This document shows positions 1 through 8,670 of a DNA stretch of 64,000 bases, piece after piece (the stretch's first letter is position 1; the number at the start of each line of letters is the position of its first letter). Position numbers and translations under genes: made by a program. This stretch comes from Massilia sp. KIM (lineage in GTDB: Bacteria > Pseudomonadota > Gammaproteobacteria > Burkholderiales > Burkholderiaceae_D): positions 2,108,001 to 2,172,000 of the forward strand of contig NZ_MVAD01000001.1 of NCBI RefSeq assembly GCF_002007115.1, in the 5' to 3' direction. The notes under the pieces were generated by a model, which did no database searches, was not told the origin of the DNA, and saw nothing but the letters and a program-made list of their open reading frames with translations.

Positions 1-933
1 GCCGATCGGGACCGCGTTGAAGGTCGGGCCGTAGACGCCGACGATCGACACGTTGCCGCCCTTGCGCACCGAGTTAATGCACCAATGTAAGACCGTGGCG
101 GCGCCGGCCTGGCTCTTCATGAGACGCCCGGTCAAGGTCTGGGCGATGCTGCCGGCGGCGTCGCCGCCCACCGCGTCGATGCAGACGTCGGCGCCCATCC
201 AGTCAGTCATCTTCTTGATGTGCAGGGCCATGTCGTCGACCTCGCGGAAGTTCACCACCTCGCACTGGGCGTAGCGCTGAACGAACTCGAGCCGGTACTC
301 GACCTCGTCGACCACGATCACGCGCCCGGCGCCCATCAGCCAGGCCGACTTGGCGGCGAAGATGCCGACCGGGCCGGCGCCGAACACCACCACGGTGTCG
401 CCCTGGGCGATGTCGCCCATCTCGGCCGCCTGGTAGCCGGTCGGCAGCGCGTCGGTGAGCAGCACGGCGTCGTCGTCGTGGATGTCGTCCGGGATCACCA
501 TCGGGCCGACGTCGGCCATCGGCACCCGCACCAGTTCGGCCTGGCCGCCGTCGTAGCCGCCGGCGGTGTGCGAGTAGCCGTAGATGCCGCCGACCGCCGT
601 GGCCTGCGGATTTGTGTTGTGGCAATTGCCGTACAACTCGTGCTGGCAGAAGTAGCAGGAACCGCAGAACAGGTTGAAGGGCACAAGCACCCTGTCCCCG
701 ACCTTCAGTTTCTCGACCGCCGGGCCGACTTCGTGCACCACGCCGATGAACTCGTGTCCGAAGGTATGGCCGACCCGGGTGTCGGGCACCATGCCGTGGT
801 AGAGGTGCAGGTCAGAACCGCAGATGCAGGAGCGGATGACGCGCACGATGGCGTCGCCCGGGTGCTCGATGACGGGTTCAGGCTTCTGGGCGGCGCGGAC
901 GCGGTAGGGGCCGCGGTAGTTCATTGCCAGCAT
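1..933 (-). CDS. Zinc-dependent alcohol dehydrogenase (3' end outside window)
   Basis: Medium-chain alcohol/formaldehyde-type dehydrogenase, NAD-dependent by family. The first 311 residues are present and the C-terminus lies beyond base 1. The reading frame shows the catalytic zinc signature CGSDLH (Cys38), GHEF (His60-Glu61), a structural-zinc cysteine cluster (CGSCYFC followed by a fourth Cys) and a Rossmann glycine motif FGAGPVG. The ATG at 933 follows a strong GGAGGAT ribosome site. The glycine-rich insertion and the long catalytic domain resemble glutathione-independent formaldehyde dehydrogenase-like members, but the substrate cannot be read from sequence. It faces the ypfJ gene on the same strand across about 180 bp without an obvious operon link. 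Confidence 0.9.
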   Translation of the reverse strand, partial: MLAMNYRGPYRVRAAQKPEPVIEHPGDAIVRVIRSCICGSDLHLYHGMVPDTRVGHTFGHEFIGVVHEVGPAVEKLKVGDRVLVPFNLFCGSCYFCQHELYGNCHNTNPQATAVGGIYGYSHTAGGYDGGQAELVRVPMADVGPMVIPDDIHDDDAVLLTDALPTGYQAAEMGDIAQGDTVVVFGAGPVGIFAAKSAWLMGAGRVIVVDEVEYRLEFVQRYAQCEVVNFREVDDMALHIKKMTDWMGADVCIDAVGGDAAGSIAQTLTGRLMKSQAGAATVLHWCINSVRKGGNVSIVGVYGPTFNAVPIG

Positions 934-1110
934 AGATCCTCCTCATGGGGTGTAGGCAGCCTGTCGACGACGGGCCGATGTGCCAACCACCATATGTCAA
1001 AACACCAAGGAAGACGATACGCGCACGGAAACGAACAGGCGTTTTCTGCCAAATTTAACGCAATTAGTGGATGATAAGTTCGCGTTAGGAAATTTTAGCG
1101 ACAATTCCCT

Positions 1111-1986
1111 TCACAGGCGGCGCGCCTCGAAGGTATTGCAGGCCGCGACCTCGCCGCTCTCCAGCCCGCGCTGGAACCAGCGCACCCGCTGCTCCGAGCT
1201 GCCATGGGTGAAGGAGTCCGGCACCACCACGCCGCGCGCCTGCTTCTGCAGGGCGTCGTCGCCGATCGCGGTGGCCGCGGCCAGGGCGGCCTCGACGTCG
1301 CCGCGCTCGATGATCTGCTCGCGCTGGTTGGTGCGCTTGGCCCAGACCCCGGCGAAGCAGTCGGCCTGCAGTTCCAGGCGCACCGAGAGCGCGTTGCCCT
1401 CGACTTCGGAGACGCGCTGCTGGGCCGCGTGCACCTTCTCCGACAGGCCGAGCAGGTTCTGCACGTGGTGGCCGACCTCGTGCGCGATGACATAGGCCTG
1501 GGCAAATTCGCCCGAGACATTGAAGCGCTGCTGCATCAGGCGGAAGAAGCTGAGGTCGATGTAGACCTTGCCGTCGGCCAGGCAATAGAAGGGGCCGGTG
1601 GCGCTCTGGCCGGTGCCGCAGGCGGTCGGGGTCCGGCCCTCGAACAGCACCAGGCGCGCCGGGGTGTACTGCGCGCCCTGCTCCTGGAAGATGGTGGCCC
1701 AGGCGTCCTCGGTATAGGCCAGGGTGGTGCGCACGAAGCGGGTCTCGCGGTCGTCGGCGGGCGCGCTGCGGGCCGGGGGCTGCTGCTGCACCGCCACCGG
1801 GGCGCCGCCCGACAGGAGGCTCAGGATGGTGCCGGGGTCGACCCCGAAGATGGCGCCGCCGATCAGGGCCAGCACCAGGGTGCCGATCCCGATCGAGCGC
1901 CCGCCGAAGCCGCCGAATCCGCCGAATCCGCCACCGCCGCGGCGGTCTTCCACGTTATCGCTCTCCCGGTCGCCTTCCCAACGCAT
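1111..1986 (-). CDS. ypfJ: YpfJ-type neutral zinc metallopeptidase
   Basis: 291 residues, the usual size of the family. The N-terminus begins MRWEGDRESDNVEDRR, the hallmark start of YpfJ proteins. A Gly/Phe-rich low-complexity stretch (about 17-29) and a single membrane segment (about 31-50) follow. The C-terminal domain carries the zinc-binding HEVGHH motif at residues 169-174. Family knowledge: a membrane-anchored putative zinc protease (Pfam Zn_peptidase) of unknown physiological substrate. The small downstream-reading gene at 2011-2193 lies just upstream on the same strand and could be co-transcribed. Function beyond peptidase fold is inference. Confidence 0.92.
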   Translation of the reverse strand: MRWEGDRESDNVEDRRGGGGFGGFGGFGGRSIGIGTLVLALIGGAIFGVDPGTILSLLSGGAPVAVQQQPPARSAPADDRETRFVRTTLAYTEDAWATIFQEQGAQYTPARLVLFEGRTPTACGTGQSATGPFYCLADGKVYIDLSFFRLMQQRFNVSGEFAQAYVIAHEVGHHVQNLLGLSEKVHAAQQRVSEVEGNALSVRLELQADCFAGVWAKRTNQREQIIERGDVEAALAAATAIGDDALQKQARGVVVPDSFTHGSSEQRVRWFQRGLESGEVAACNTFEARRL

Positions 1987-2010
1987 GCTGCCTCCTTCGT
2001 GCCGGCCCGG

Positions 2011-2193
2011 TCACCTCCCGTGCCGCTTCAAGTTTCCCGTATCCGCGCGTTCGCGCGCATCCTTGGTGCGGAATTCCTCCGGCGTCGCCAGTCCGGCGCG
2101 CGCCTCGTCGTGCAGGCTGCGCTCGTGGCGCTCGCGTTCGATCTCGCGCGCGATGCGCCCCAGCGGCGCCCCTTGTTCTTCCCTGCTGGCCAT
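2011..2193 (-). CDS. Small charged hypothetical protein, 60 aa
   Basis: A 60-residue, very polar protein rich in Arg and Glu (MASREEQ start, repeated RE/ERE segments), probably helical, with no signal peptide or membrane segment. The ATG at 2193 is preceded by GGGAGAGAGAA, a plausible ribosome site. It sits 24 bp upstream of ypfJ on the same strand, so the two may form one transcript. No family is recognised. A longer in-frame alternative is not needed. Kept because of the start signal and the tight spacing to ypfJ. Confidence 0.5.
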   Translation of the reverse strand: MASREEQGAPLGRIAREIERERHERSLHDEARAGLATPEEFRTKDARERADTGNLKRHGR

Positions 2194-2369
2194 GTTCTCT
2201 CTCCCTGTCGTCGGGCTCGTACGCTCGAGTCTGCCGCACTGCGCACACCGGAACCGTACGGGTCTTCACATAGTGAATGATATTCCCATGAGCACGCCGC
2301 TGTCTCCACAGTCTGCATTAAGTGGGCTGGCGCACGGTCGGCGGACGAGCGCCATGCCACGCTGTGGGA

Positions 2370-3308
2370 ATGAACCCCTCCCAAGCCAACGCCCTGCTCG
2401 CCCTCGGCAATAGTCTGCGCGAAGCAGGCTACCGTTTCATGACCGTGACGCCGTCCACCCACCGGCGCATCAACTGCCGCCCGGGCAACGAGCGCGCAAA
2501 CGATCTGCGCGGGGTGTTCGGCTGGAGCCGCCCCTTCGCCCCCGATCTGCTGCCCGGGGCGATGCTGGACCTGATGCGGGAAGCCGGCGTGCTGGAAAGC
2601 GTGGACGGGGGCCTGCTCAAGGCCGGGCTGCGGGTCTCCAGCCTGGGAGGCCTGCTGTTCTTCCATTCGGCCTGGCCCACCCGCGAGGACGACGCGGTGT
2701 TCTTCGGGCCCGACACCTACCGCTTCGTGGGGACGATGGAGCGCGCCTTCGCCTGGCTGGGCTCGGGGCCGACAAGGGCGCTGGAGATCGGCTGCGGCGC
2801 GGCGCCGGCGGCGATCACCATCGCCGACCGCTTTCCGCACGCCGAAGTGATCGCGGCCGACATCAATCCGCGCGCCCTCGACCTGTCGGTGGTGAACGCA
2901 CGGCTGGCGATGCTGGACAATTTCGCGGCCTGCCGCAGCGACCTGTTCGACGGCCTGCACGGCGACTTCGACCTGATCGTCGCCAACCCGCCCTACATCC
3001 TCGACCAGGACGAGCGGCCCTACCGCCACGGCGGCGGCGAGCGCGGCGCGGAGATCTCGCGCAGGATCGTGGAGGAAGGCCTGGCGCGCCTGCGCCCCGG
3101 CGGCAGCCTGATGCTCTACACAGGAGTGGCGATCAGCGGGCCGGACGACCACTTCCTGGAAAGCGTGCGGCCGACCCTGGAACGTGTCTGCGGGCACTGG
3201 AGCTACGACGAACTCGACCCGGACATCTTTGGCGGCCAGCTCGGCGAGCCCGGCTACGAAGACGTGGAGCGGCTGGCGGCCGTGTGGCTGCACGCCGTGA
3301 AGCGGTAA
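2370..3308 (+). CDS. Class I SAM-dependent methyltransferase (NPPY type)
   Basis: 312 residues. The S-adenosylmethionine site LEIGCGAAPA lies at about 138-147, the acidic loop AADIN at about 163-167, and the catalytic NPPY motif at 206-209. NPPY is typical of methyltransferases that modify an amide or exocyclic amino nitrogen (PrmC/HemK, RlmG-like, DNA adenine enzymes). The N-terminal 110 residues form a separate domain that may recognise substrate. Start chosen at the ATG at 2370 (TGTGGGA upstream); an in-frame GTG at 2322 would add 16 residues without a better ribosome site. Stands alone, convergent with the TonB receptor. The substrate is unknown. Confidence 0.82.
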   Translation: MNPSQANALLALGNSLREAGYRFMTVTPSTHRRINCRPGNERANDLRGVFGWSRPFAPDLLPGAMLDLMREAGVLESVDGGLLKAGLRVSSLGGLLFFHSAWPTREDDAVFFGPDTYRFVGTMERAFAWLGSGPTRALEIGCGAAPAAITIADRFPHAEVIAADINPRALDLSVVNARLAMLDNFAACRSDLFDGLHGDFDLIVANPPYILDQDERPYRHGGGERGAEISRRIVEEGLARLRPGGSLMLYTGVAISGPDDHFLESVRPTLERVCGHWSYDELDPDIFGGQLGEPGYEDVERLAAVWLHAVKR

Positions 3309-3313
3309 GGCCT

Positions 3314-3331
3314 GCGCGCCTTGCGGCGCGC
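3314..3331. terminator. Hairpin between convergent genes
   Basis: A 7-bp GC stem (GCGCGCC, loop TTGC, GGCGCGC) lies in the 28 bp between the convergent methyltransferase and TonB-receptor stop codons. There is no T-tract, so it is only a possible bidirectional terminator. Confidence 0.35.
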
Positions 3332-3336
3332 CGGAC

Positions 3337-5499
3337 TCAGAAGGACTTGCTCCAGCTGACCGCCAGGGTGCGGCCGCGGCCGGCGTAGGTGGCGGTCGAG
3401 TCGGTGGCGGAGGCCGACTGCGAGTAGTAGCCGACGTACTGCTTGTCGAACAGGTTCTCCACGCTCACGCCCACGCGGCCATACGGGGTCTCCCAGGTGG
3501 TCGCCGCATCGACCAGGGTATAGCCCTTGAAATGCTCTTCCAGGTTGCTGGTGCCCACGCGGCGGCCGATGTTGATGTCGCGGTCGCGCAGGTGGATGGC
3601 CTGCAGGCGCATCTGGGCCTTGGGCAGGAAGCTCCAGTTGGCGCCCAGCACCGCCTTGTCCGGGCCCTGGGAGCGCGCGCCCAGGTCGAGGTCGAGCGGC
3701 GCGCCCTGGGTCGCCGCGGTCTTGCCGTCGGTGGTGGCATAGGTGCCGAACAGCGACAAGCCTTTCACCGGACGCCACTCGGCGTTCGCTTCCCAGCCCT
3801 TGACCGTGGTCGGCACGCGCTCGACCAGGCCGATGCCGGCCGCGTTGATACGGATCACGCTGCCCAGCTTGGAGCGCGAGTCGTAGCGCGAGATGCCGAA
3901 CTGGCCCTGGGCGCCGCGCCAGTTGATGCCGACTTCCTTGTTGCGGGTGACGATGGGCTGCAGGCTGATCAGGCTGGCCACCGACTGGTTGGGCACGCTC
4001 ACGCCGCGCAGCACCAGGCCGGCGTCGGGCAGGCCGAAACCTTCCGAGACCGCGGCGAAGGCCGACCACTGGGGCGCGAAGCGCCACACCGCGCCCAGGT
4101 TCTTGACCGACTTCGAGAACTCGGCCTGGCCGCCCTGCACCCGGCGGCTGCCATAGGCGGCCAGCGTGGTGTAGGTGTCGACCTCGAGCTTGGCGTCCTC
4201 GTAGCGCAGGCCGCCACGCACCGTGACCGGGCCGATTTCGTATTCGAGCTGGGCGAAGGGCGCGAGCGAACGGAACTTGAGTTCCGGGACCCAGATCCGG
4301 TTGGTGCCGGCCAGGCGCTGCTGGGTATGGTCGCGCAGCCAGTCCAGGCCGGTGGTCAGTTCCAGGCCTTCGACGAACAGGTCCGGACGCACATAGGTGA
4401 TGCGTGAGCCGAACTTGTCCGCCACCACCTCGGACTGGTCGTACAGGGTGCCCAGCGGGGCGATATTGCGGTCCTGGAAGGTGGAGGTGTTGGTGGCGCC
4501 GTAGAGCGACTCGAAATCGTGGCTGAACAGCTGGACCGTGAGCGCCCCGCCCCACAGATCGTTGTGGCGGTAGTCCAGGCTGCCGCTGCGCACGCGGTTA
4601 CGCGGGGTCATGCCCACCGGCGTGCCGGGCGTCGAGCTGGTCGGGATGCCGAGGGCGACATTGCCGGGCTCGTTGCGGTAGTCGCCGTCGCCGCTCAGGT
4701 CGAAGCGGTTGACGCTCAGCTGCAGGCGCTGGGCGCCGAAGGTCTTGCCGATCTTCACGAACAGATCGTTGCCGTGCGAATCCAGGGTGTCGCCCTGGAC
4801 GTTGTCGATGCCCAGGCGGCGGCCGTTGCCGTCGTAGCCCATGCCGCGCCGCTGCACGCTGCCGTAGGCCAGCAGGTCGAAGGCCTCCGACTTGTGGCTG
4901 ACGGTCAGGCCGGTCTTCCAGTCCAGGTTATCCGAGCGGAACTGGGTGGCGAAGCGGGTGTTGACCGTGTAGCTGGTGCCATTGGCGCGCGGGGTCTTGG
5001 TGATGTAGTTGATGATGCCGCCGGTCGCGCCCAGGCCCTGCATGGCCGAGGCGCCGTTGATGACCTCGATGCGCTCGATGATGGCGCTGTCGGCGAAATA
5101 ACCTTCGCGCATGCCGGCGCGCAGCGGATTCGATTGCGGAATGCCGTCCAGCAGGATCAGCGGCTGGCGGCCGCGCAGCGATTCGCCGGTCGAGGTCATC
5201 TTCTGGCGGCTGGGGGCGTAGCCCGGGATATAAGTAGAGAGCGCCTGCGAAGGGTCGTCGGCGATCAGGTACTGGGTCGACAGTTCCTGCTGGGTGATCA
5301 CCGACACGGCGCCCGGAATCCGGTCGACCGCCTTGGCGGTGCGGGTGGCCGTCACGATGACGGAAGCCATGTCGGCATCCAGCTCCTGCGCGTTGGCCTG
5401 CTCCCCTGCCGTCTGGGTTTGCTGGGCGTAGGCGCCATGCGCGGCCATCAGGGCGCAGGCGGTGGCGACGGCGAGGCGGACCGGTTTCAAGGAACTCAT
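3337..5499 (-). CDS. TonB-dependent siderophore receptor
   Basis: 720 residues, full length for an outer-membrane TonB-dependent receptor. It has a signal peptide (about 1-25, ending AHGAYA), a TonB-box-like segment around ASVIVTATRT (45-54), a plug domain with the conserved ERIEVINGASAMQGLGATGG stretch (residues about 145-165), a 22-strand-type barrel and a C-terminal Phe (WSKSF). The intergenic region carries a near-perfect Fur box, and the divergent neighbour is a PepSY reductase-like protein. Together this points to ferric-siderophore import repressed by Fur under iron sufficiency. The plug resembles hydroxamate/aerobactin-type receptors, but the ligand is inference. No siderophore synthesis genes are in the window. 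Confidence 0.92.
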   Translation of the reverse strand: MSSLKPVRLAVATACALMAAHGAYAQQTQTAGEQANAQELDADMASVIVTATRTAKAVDRIPGAVSVITQQELSTQYLIADDPSQALSTYIPGYAPSRQKMTSTGESLRGRQPLILLDGIPQSNPLRAGMREGYFADSAIIERIEVINGASAMQGLGATGGIINYITKTPRANGTSYTVNTRFATQFRSDNLDWKTGLTVSHKSEAFDLLAYGSVQRRGMGYDGNGRRLGIDNVQGDTLDSHGNDLFVKIGKTFGAQRLQLSVNRFDLSGDGDYRNEPGNVALGIPTSSTPGTPVGMTPRNRVRSGSLDYRHNDLWGGALTVQLFSHDFESLYGATNTSTFQDRNIAPLGTLYDQSEVVADKFGSRITYVRPDLFVEGLELTTGLDWLRDHTQQRLAGTNRIWVPELKFRSLAPFAQLEYEIGPVTVRGGLRYEDAKLEVDTYTTLAAYGSRRVQGGQAEFSKSVKNLGAVWRFAPQWSAFAAVSEGFGLPDAGLVLRGVSVPNQSVASLISLQPIVTRNKEVGINWRGAQGQFGISRYDSRSKLGSVIRINAAGIGLVERVPTTVKGWEANAEWRPVKGLSLFGTYATTDGKTAATQGAPLDLDLGARSQGPDKAVLGANWSFLPKAQMRLQAIHLRDRDINIGRRVGTSNLEEHFKGYTLVDAATTWETPYGRVGVSVENLFDKQYVGYYSQSASATDSTATYAGRGRTLAVSWSKSF

Positions 5500-5544
5500 T
5501 GCTAATCCTGACTTTCGAGATAGAAATTTTTTATGCGGTGCAGA

Positions 5545-5559
5545 TGATAATGATTCTCA
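5545..5559. promoter_or_regulatory. Fur box, strong
   Basis: TGATAATGATTCTCA matches the 7-1-7 Fur inverted-repeat consensus TGATAATGATTATCA at 14 of 15 positions. It sits 46 bp upstream of the TonB-receptor ATG (5499) and in the shared promoter region of the divergent PepSY gene. Predicts iron repression of one or both genes. Confidence 0.85.
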
Positions 5560-5578
5560 TGTCACTACGCAAGGAGTA

Positions 5579-5593
5579 TAGGAATCATTCTCA
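5579..5593. promoter_or_regulatory. Second, weaker Fur half-site
   Basis: TAGGAATCATTCTCA shares about 10 of 15 positions with the Fur 7-1-7 consensus, and the right arm ATTCTCA is identical to that of the strong box 34 bp away. It lies 12 bp upstream of the PepSY gene ATG at 5606, so Fur bound here would block its translation or transcription start. Confidence 0.55.
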
Positions 5594-5605
5594 TTTGCGT
5601 TTATC

Positions 5606-6835
5606 ATGCAGGTCATGAAAACGCTCATCCGCACCATCCATCTCTGGGCCGGCCTGATCTTCGGCAGCATCCTGGTCCTGCAAGGCCTGACCGGCAGCCT
5701 GCTGGCCTGGCACCACGAGCTGGATGCGGGCCTGAATCCCGGCCTGCTGCGGACCGCGCCCCCGGCCGGGATGGCGGCGGGTGCGCCCTTCCACGCGGAG
5801 CCGCGGCTGGCGGCGGCGGTGCTGGAAAGCCTGGTGCGCGACCCCGACTACGGCCGTCCCGACACCCTGTTCTTCCCCGAGACCGCCGGCGAGGTCTTCG
5901 TCGCCTGGTACCGCCCGGCCAAGCCGGCCTCGAGCTGGGAACAGGGAGTGACGCGCCAGGTGATGGTCGACCCGGCCAGCCTGCGCGTGCTGGGCGAGCG
6001 CAATTACGGCGAATTCGGCCTCTCGCGTCCGCTCCTGATGCCGACCGTCTTCCACCTGCACCGCTACCTGATCGCGGGCGAGACGGGCAAGCTGGTGATC
6101 GCGGTCCAGGGCGTGGCCCTGTTCCTGCTCACCTTGACCGGGATCGTGGTGTGGTGGCCGAAGCTCACGCCCGCCGCCTTCTGGCATGCGATCACGGTGC
6201 GCCGTGGCGGCAACCTGACCAAGTTCAGCTTCCAGTTGCACCGCGCGGCCGGCTTCTGGACCGCGATCCCGCTGCTGGTGCTGTCGGTGACCGGGGTCTA
6301 CTTCAACAAACCGGACTGGGTCAAGCCGGTAATCAATGCGGTCTCCCCGCTGAGCGCGAGCGGCAAAGTGGCCAACGCCAGCCCTCAGGGCGCTCCGCGC
6401 ATCGGCCTCGACGCCGCCGTGGCGGCGGCCCAGGCCCGCGTTCCGCAGGGGCGCGTGTCGCGCGTGGGCATTCCGGCCAAGCCCGAGCTGCCTTTCGAGG
6501 TGAGGCTGCGCCAGCCGGGCGAGCTGCGCCAGGGTCCGGGCGCGACCCGGGTCAGCATCGACGCCGGCAGCGGCGCCGTGCTGCGCGTGATCGATCCCCT
6601 GGCCGCGCGCGGCGGCGACTGGCTGGTCAGCACCGCCTTCCCGGTGCACAGCGGCGAAGCCTTCGGCCTGGCCGGCCGCGTGCTGGTCTGCCTGCTGGGC
6701 CTCGCGCCGCTCGGCTTCTTCGTCACCGGTCTGGTGGTCTACTTCAAGCTGCGCCGCAAGCCCGCCACGCGCAAGGCCAGGCCAAAGGCCGACGCCCCCT
6801 TGCGCCCCGCGCCGGCCCCCGTGCCCGCTGACTGA
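5606..6835 (+). CDS. PepSY-associated membrane protein (iron-uptake reductase-like)
   Basis: 409 residues with the PepSY_TM architecture: a first membrane helix at about 12-33 (RTIHLWAGLIFGS, with the conserved His), a periplasmic region, paired helices around 165-190 and 210-235 (QLHRAAGFW), another PepSY-like domain and a last helix near 365-385, then a basic Pro-rich tail. Family knowledge: such proteins sit beside ferric-siderophore receptors and are thought to reduce or release iron at the inner membrane. The divergent siderophore receptor and Fur sites support this. Start is 5606, but the ATG at 5615 (MKTLIRTIHL) has an AGG just upstream and may be the real one. Confidence 0.85.
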   Translation: MQVMKTLIRTIHLWAGLIFGSILVLQGLTGSLLAWHHELDAGLNPGLLRTAPPAGMAAGAPFHAEPRLAAAVLESLVRDPDYGRPDTLFFPETAGEVFVAWYRPAKPASSWEQGVTRQVMVDPASLRVLGERNYGEFGLSRPLLMPTVFHLHRYLIAGETGKLVIAVQGVALFLLTLTGIVVWWPKLTPAAFWHAITVRRGGNLTKFSFQLHRAAGFWTAIPLLVLSVTGVYFNKPDWVKPVINAVSPLSASGKVANASPQGAPRIGLDAAVAAAQARVPQGRVSRVGIPAKPELPFEVRLRQPGELRQGPGATRVSIDAGSGAVLRVIDPLAARGGDWLVSTAFPVHSGEAFGLAGRVLVCLLGLAPLGFFVTGLVVYFKLRRKPATRKARPKADAPLRPAPAPVPAD

Positions 6836-6934
6836 ACCCGCGTCCCGCGCAAGGGGTAGCGCAGGTTCTCATGATTTAACACAGTGTCCCAGACGCGGCG
6901 CGGCGCGCGGTGTCACGCTCTGGCTGGCGCTGTC

Positions 6935-7531
6935 TCAGCCTGCGCCAGCCTCCAGGCGTGCGAGGATTTCCTCGATACTGGTGCGGCCTTGCCCGAAATG
7001 CGCGCCATTCAGGAAGCTCATCGGCACCACGCGCACGTCGCGCGCCTCGGCTTCGTCCCTGAATAAGCTGCCGTCGATCGCCACCGTGCGGATGCGCGGG
7101 TTGAGCGCGGCCATCGCATTGAGCATCTGGACCACGTCCGCGCAGTTATGGCAGTCGAAGGAAATATAGGTCTCGAACAGGAAGTCGCCTTCGAGATCGC
7201 GGATGCGTTGCGCCAGCGCAGGCTCGATCCGCGGCGGACGGCCGCCGGCCTGCAGCAGCGCCAGCACCAGCGACGTGAACTGGCTGCCTTGCGGGGCCAG
7301 GGCGAAGCGCACCGCGCCGGCGGCGCCCGCGCCCTGCACCGCGAACGAGGGCGTGGGCGGGTCCGGCGCCTCCTCCAGGCTGACCCGCGCGCCGAGTCCC
7401 GCCACCGCGTCGAGCAGGCTGCGCATCGTGCGCGCCGCCACCGAGTCGTCGAGGGAGGCGAGCAGCCGCACCGGGTGGGCAAGCTGGTCGAGGTGGCCGC
7501 GCAGTTGCGCGGCGAGGGCCGGGTCGAGCAT
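6935..7531 (-). CDS. Free-standing AhpF N-terminal (dithiol transfer) domain protein
   Basis: 198 residues that align over their whole length with the N-terminal domain of AhpF (two thioredoxin folds): start MLDPALAAQLRGHLDQL, a LVLALLQAGG segment, the redox pair CHNC at 127-130, NPRIRTVAIDG, a cis-Pro at 170 and FGQGRTSIEEIL at the end. AhpF normally continues into a FAD/NAD thioredoxin-reductase domain; here the gene stops after the N-terminal domain and the next 100 bp hold no remnant of it. The ATG at 7531 follows AAGGA with 6-nt spacing. It probably relays electrons from a separate reductase to a peroxiredoxin. Divergent from the catalase-like peroxidase gene. Confidence 0.82.
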   Translation of the reverse strand: MLDPALAAQLRGHLDQLAHPVRLLASLDDSVAARTMRSLLDAVAGLGARVSLEEAPDPPTPSFAVQGAGAAGAVRFALAPQGSQFTSLVLALLQAGGRPPRIEPALAQRIRDLEGDFLFETYISFDCHNCADVVQMLNAMAALNPRIRTVAIDGSLFRDEAEARDVRVVPMSFLNGAHFGQGRTSIEEILARLEAGAG

Positions 7532-7698
7532 GCTTTGTCCTTGAGGGCGCAGTATGAGGAAGTCCATTGTAGACCGGTAGCGGCGGCCACGCCGGCGAGG
7601 GGCGCCAGGCCGGGGGCGAAAAATAAATGCGGAAATGGTGTAACGGGACGGCGGCGGCGCCGACTTAACGCTACCCACCACTCGTACAGGAGCATGTC

Positions 7699-8670
7699 AT
7701 GAACAAGATCCTCGCAGCCGCCGCCCTGCTGTCCCTCGGCGGCGCCGTCCAGGCCCAGTCGCCCGCCAGTCCCGGCCCTGCCGACCTGGTCGACGCCCTC
7801 AACGGCGCCTTCGGCAGCCACGCCGGCAAGCGCGCCTCGCACGCCAAGGGGTTGTGCGTGCGCGGCGAATTCACCCCGGCCGCCCGCGTCGGCGACTTCG
7901 TCGACAGCCCGCTGTTCAGGCGCGGCGCGGTGCCGATCAACGCCCGCTTCTCGATCGGCGGCGGCAATCCCAAGGCTCCGGACAAGAGCCGCTCGGTGCG
8001 CGGCCTGGCCCTGCGCATGGAGGGTGGCGGCGAGACCTACGACCTGCTCCTGGTCTCCGAACCGGCCTTCTTCGCGGCCACCCCGGCCTCCTTCGTCAGC
8101 TTCCTGCAGGCGCGGGTGCCCGATCCGGCCACCGGCAAACCCGATTCCGCGAAGATCGCCGCCCACAACGCCGCCCACCCGGACGGTGCGCGCCAGCCGG
8201 CGCTGCTGGCCGCCCATGCGGCGCCGGCGTCCTACGCGACCACGCCCTACTTCTCCAACAATGCCTTCGTATTCGAAAGCCGCGACAAGATGCGCCGGCA
8301 CGCGCGCCTGGTGGCCGAGCCGCAGGCCGGCACCCGCTACCTCGGCGCCGACGAGGAAAAAGCCCTTCCCGAGCTGTTCCTGGAGGACGAGCTGGGCCAG
8401 CGCCTCGCGGGCGGCGCGGTCGGCTTCACGCTCTACGCGCAGTTGCCGGCAGCCGGCGACTCCCTGGTCGATCCGAGCACCGTGTGGCAGGGCGCGGGCA
8501 AGGTCGAACTGGGCCAGCTGCGCATCACCGCCAGGTCCGCGCCGGAGCAATGCGAGGGCATCGTCTATATGCCGGTCGCCCTCCCGAGCGGCATCACGCC
8601 CTCGGACGATCCGATCCTGCAGGCGCGAGCGGCCGCCTACGCGGTCTCGCTCTCGCGGCGCAGCCAATGA
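7699..8670 (+). CDS. Secreted catalase-family (SrpA-like) haem peroxidase
   Basis: 323 residues, shorter than true catalases, as in the SrpA/YdbD-type catalase-related peroxidase group. An N-terminal signal peptide (about 1-19, GGAVQA) implies a periplasmic location. The fold is indicated by RGEFTPAARVGDF, NARFSIGGGNPKAPD, VRGLALRM and the C-terminal RAAAYAVSLSRR segment, where the conserved Tyr would be the proximal haem ligand. Likely removes peroxide or organic peroxides in the periplasm. ATG at 7699 is preceded by ACAGGAGCATG. Its stop overlaps the start of the sigma-factor gene (ATGA), so the three genes to 9457 are translationally coupled. Confidence 0.9.
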   Translation: MNKILAAAALLSLGGAVQAQSPASPGPADLVDALNGAFGSHAGKRASHAKGLCVRGEFTPAARVGDFVDSPLFRRGAVPINARFSIGGGNPKAPDKSRSVRGLALRMEGGGETYDLLLVSEPAFFAATPASFVSFLQARVPDPATGKPDSAKIAAHNAAHPDGARQPALLAAHAAPASYATTPYFSNNAFVFESRDKMRRHARLVAEPQAGTRYLGADEEKALPELFLEDELGQRLAGGAVGFTLYAQLPAAGDSLVDPSTVWQGAGKVELGQLRITARSAPEQCEGIVYMPVALPSGITPSDDPILQARAAAYAVSLSRRSQ

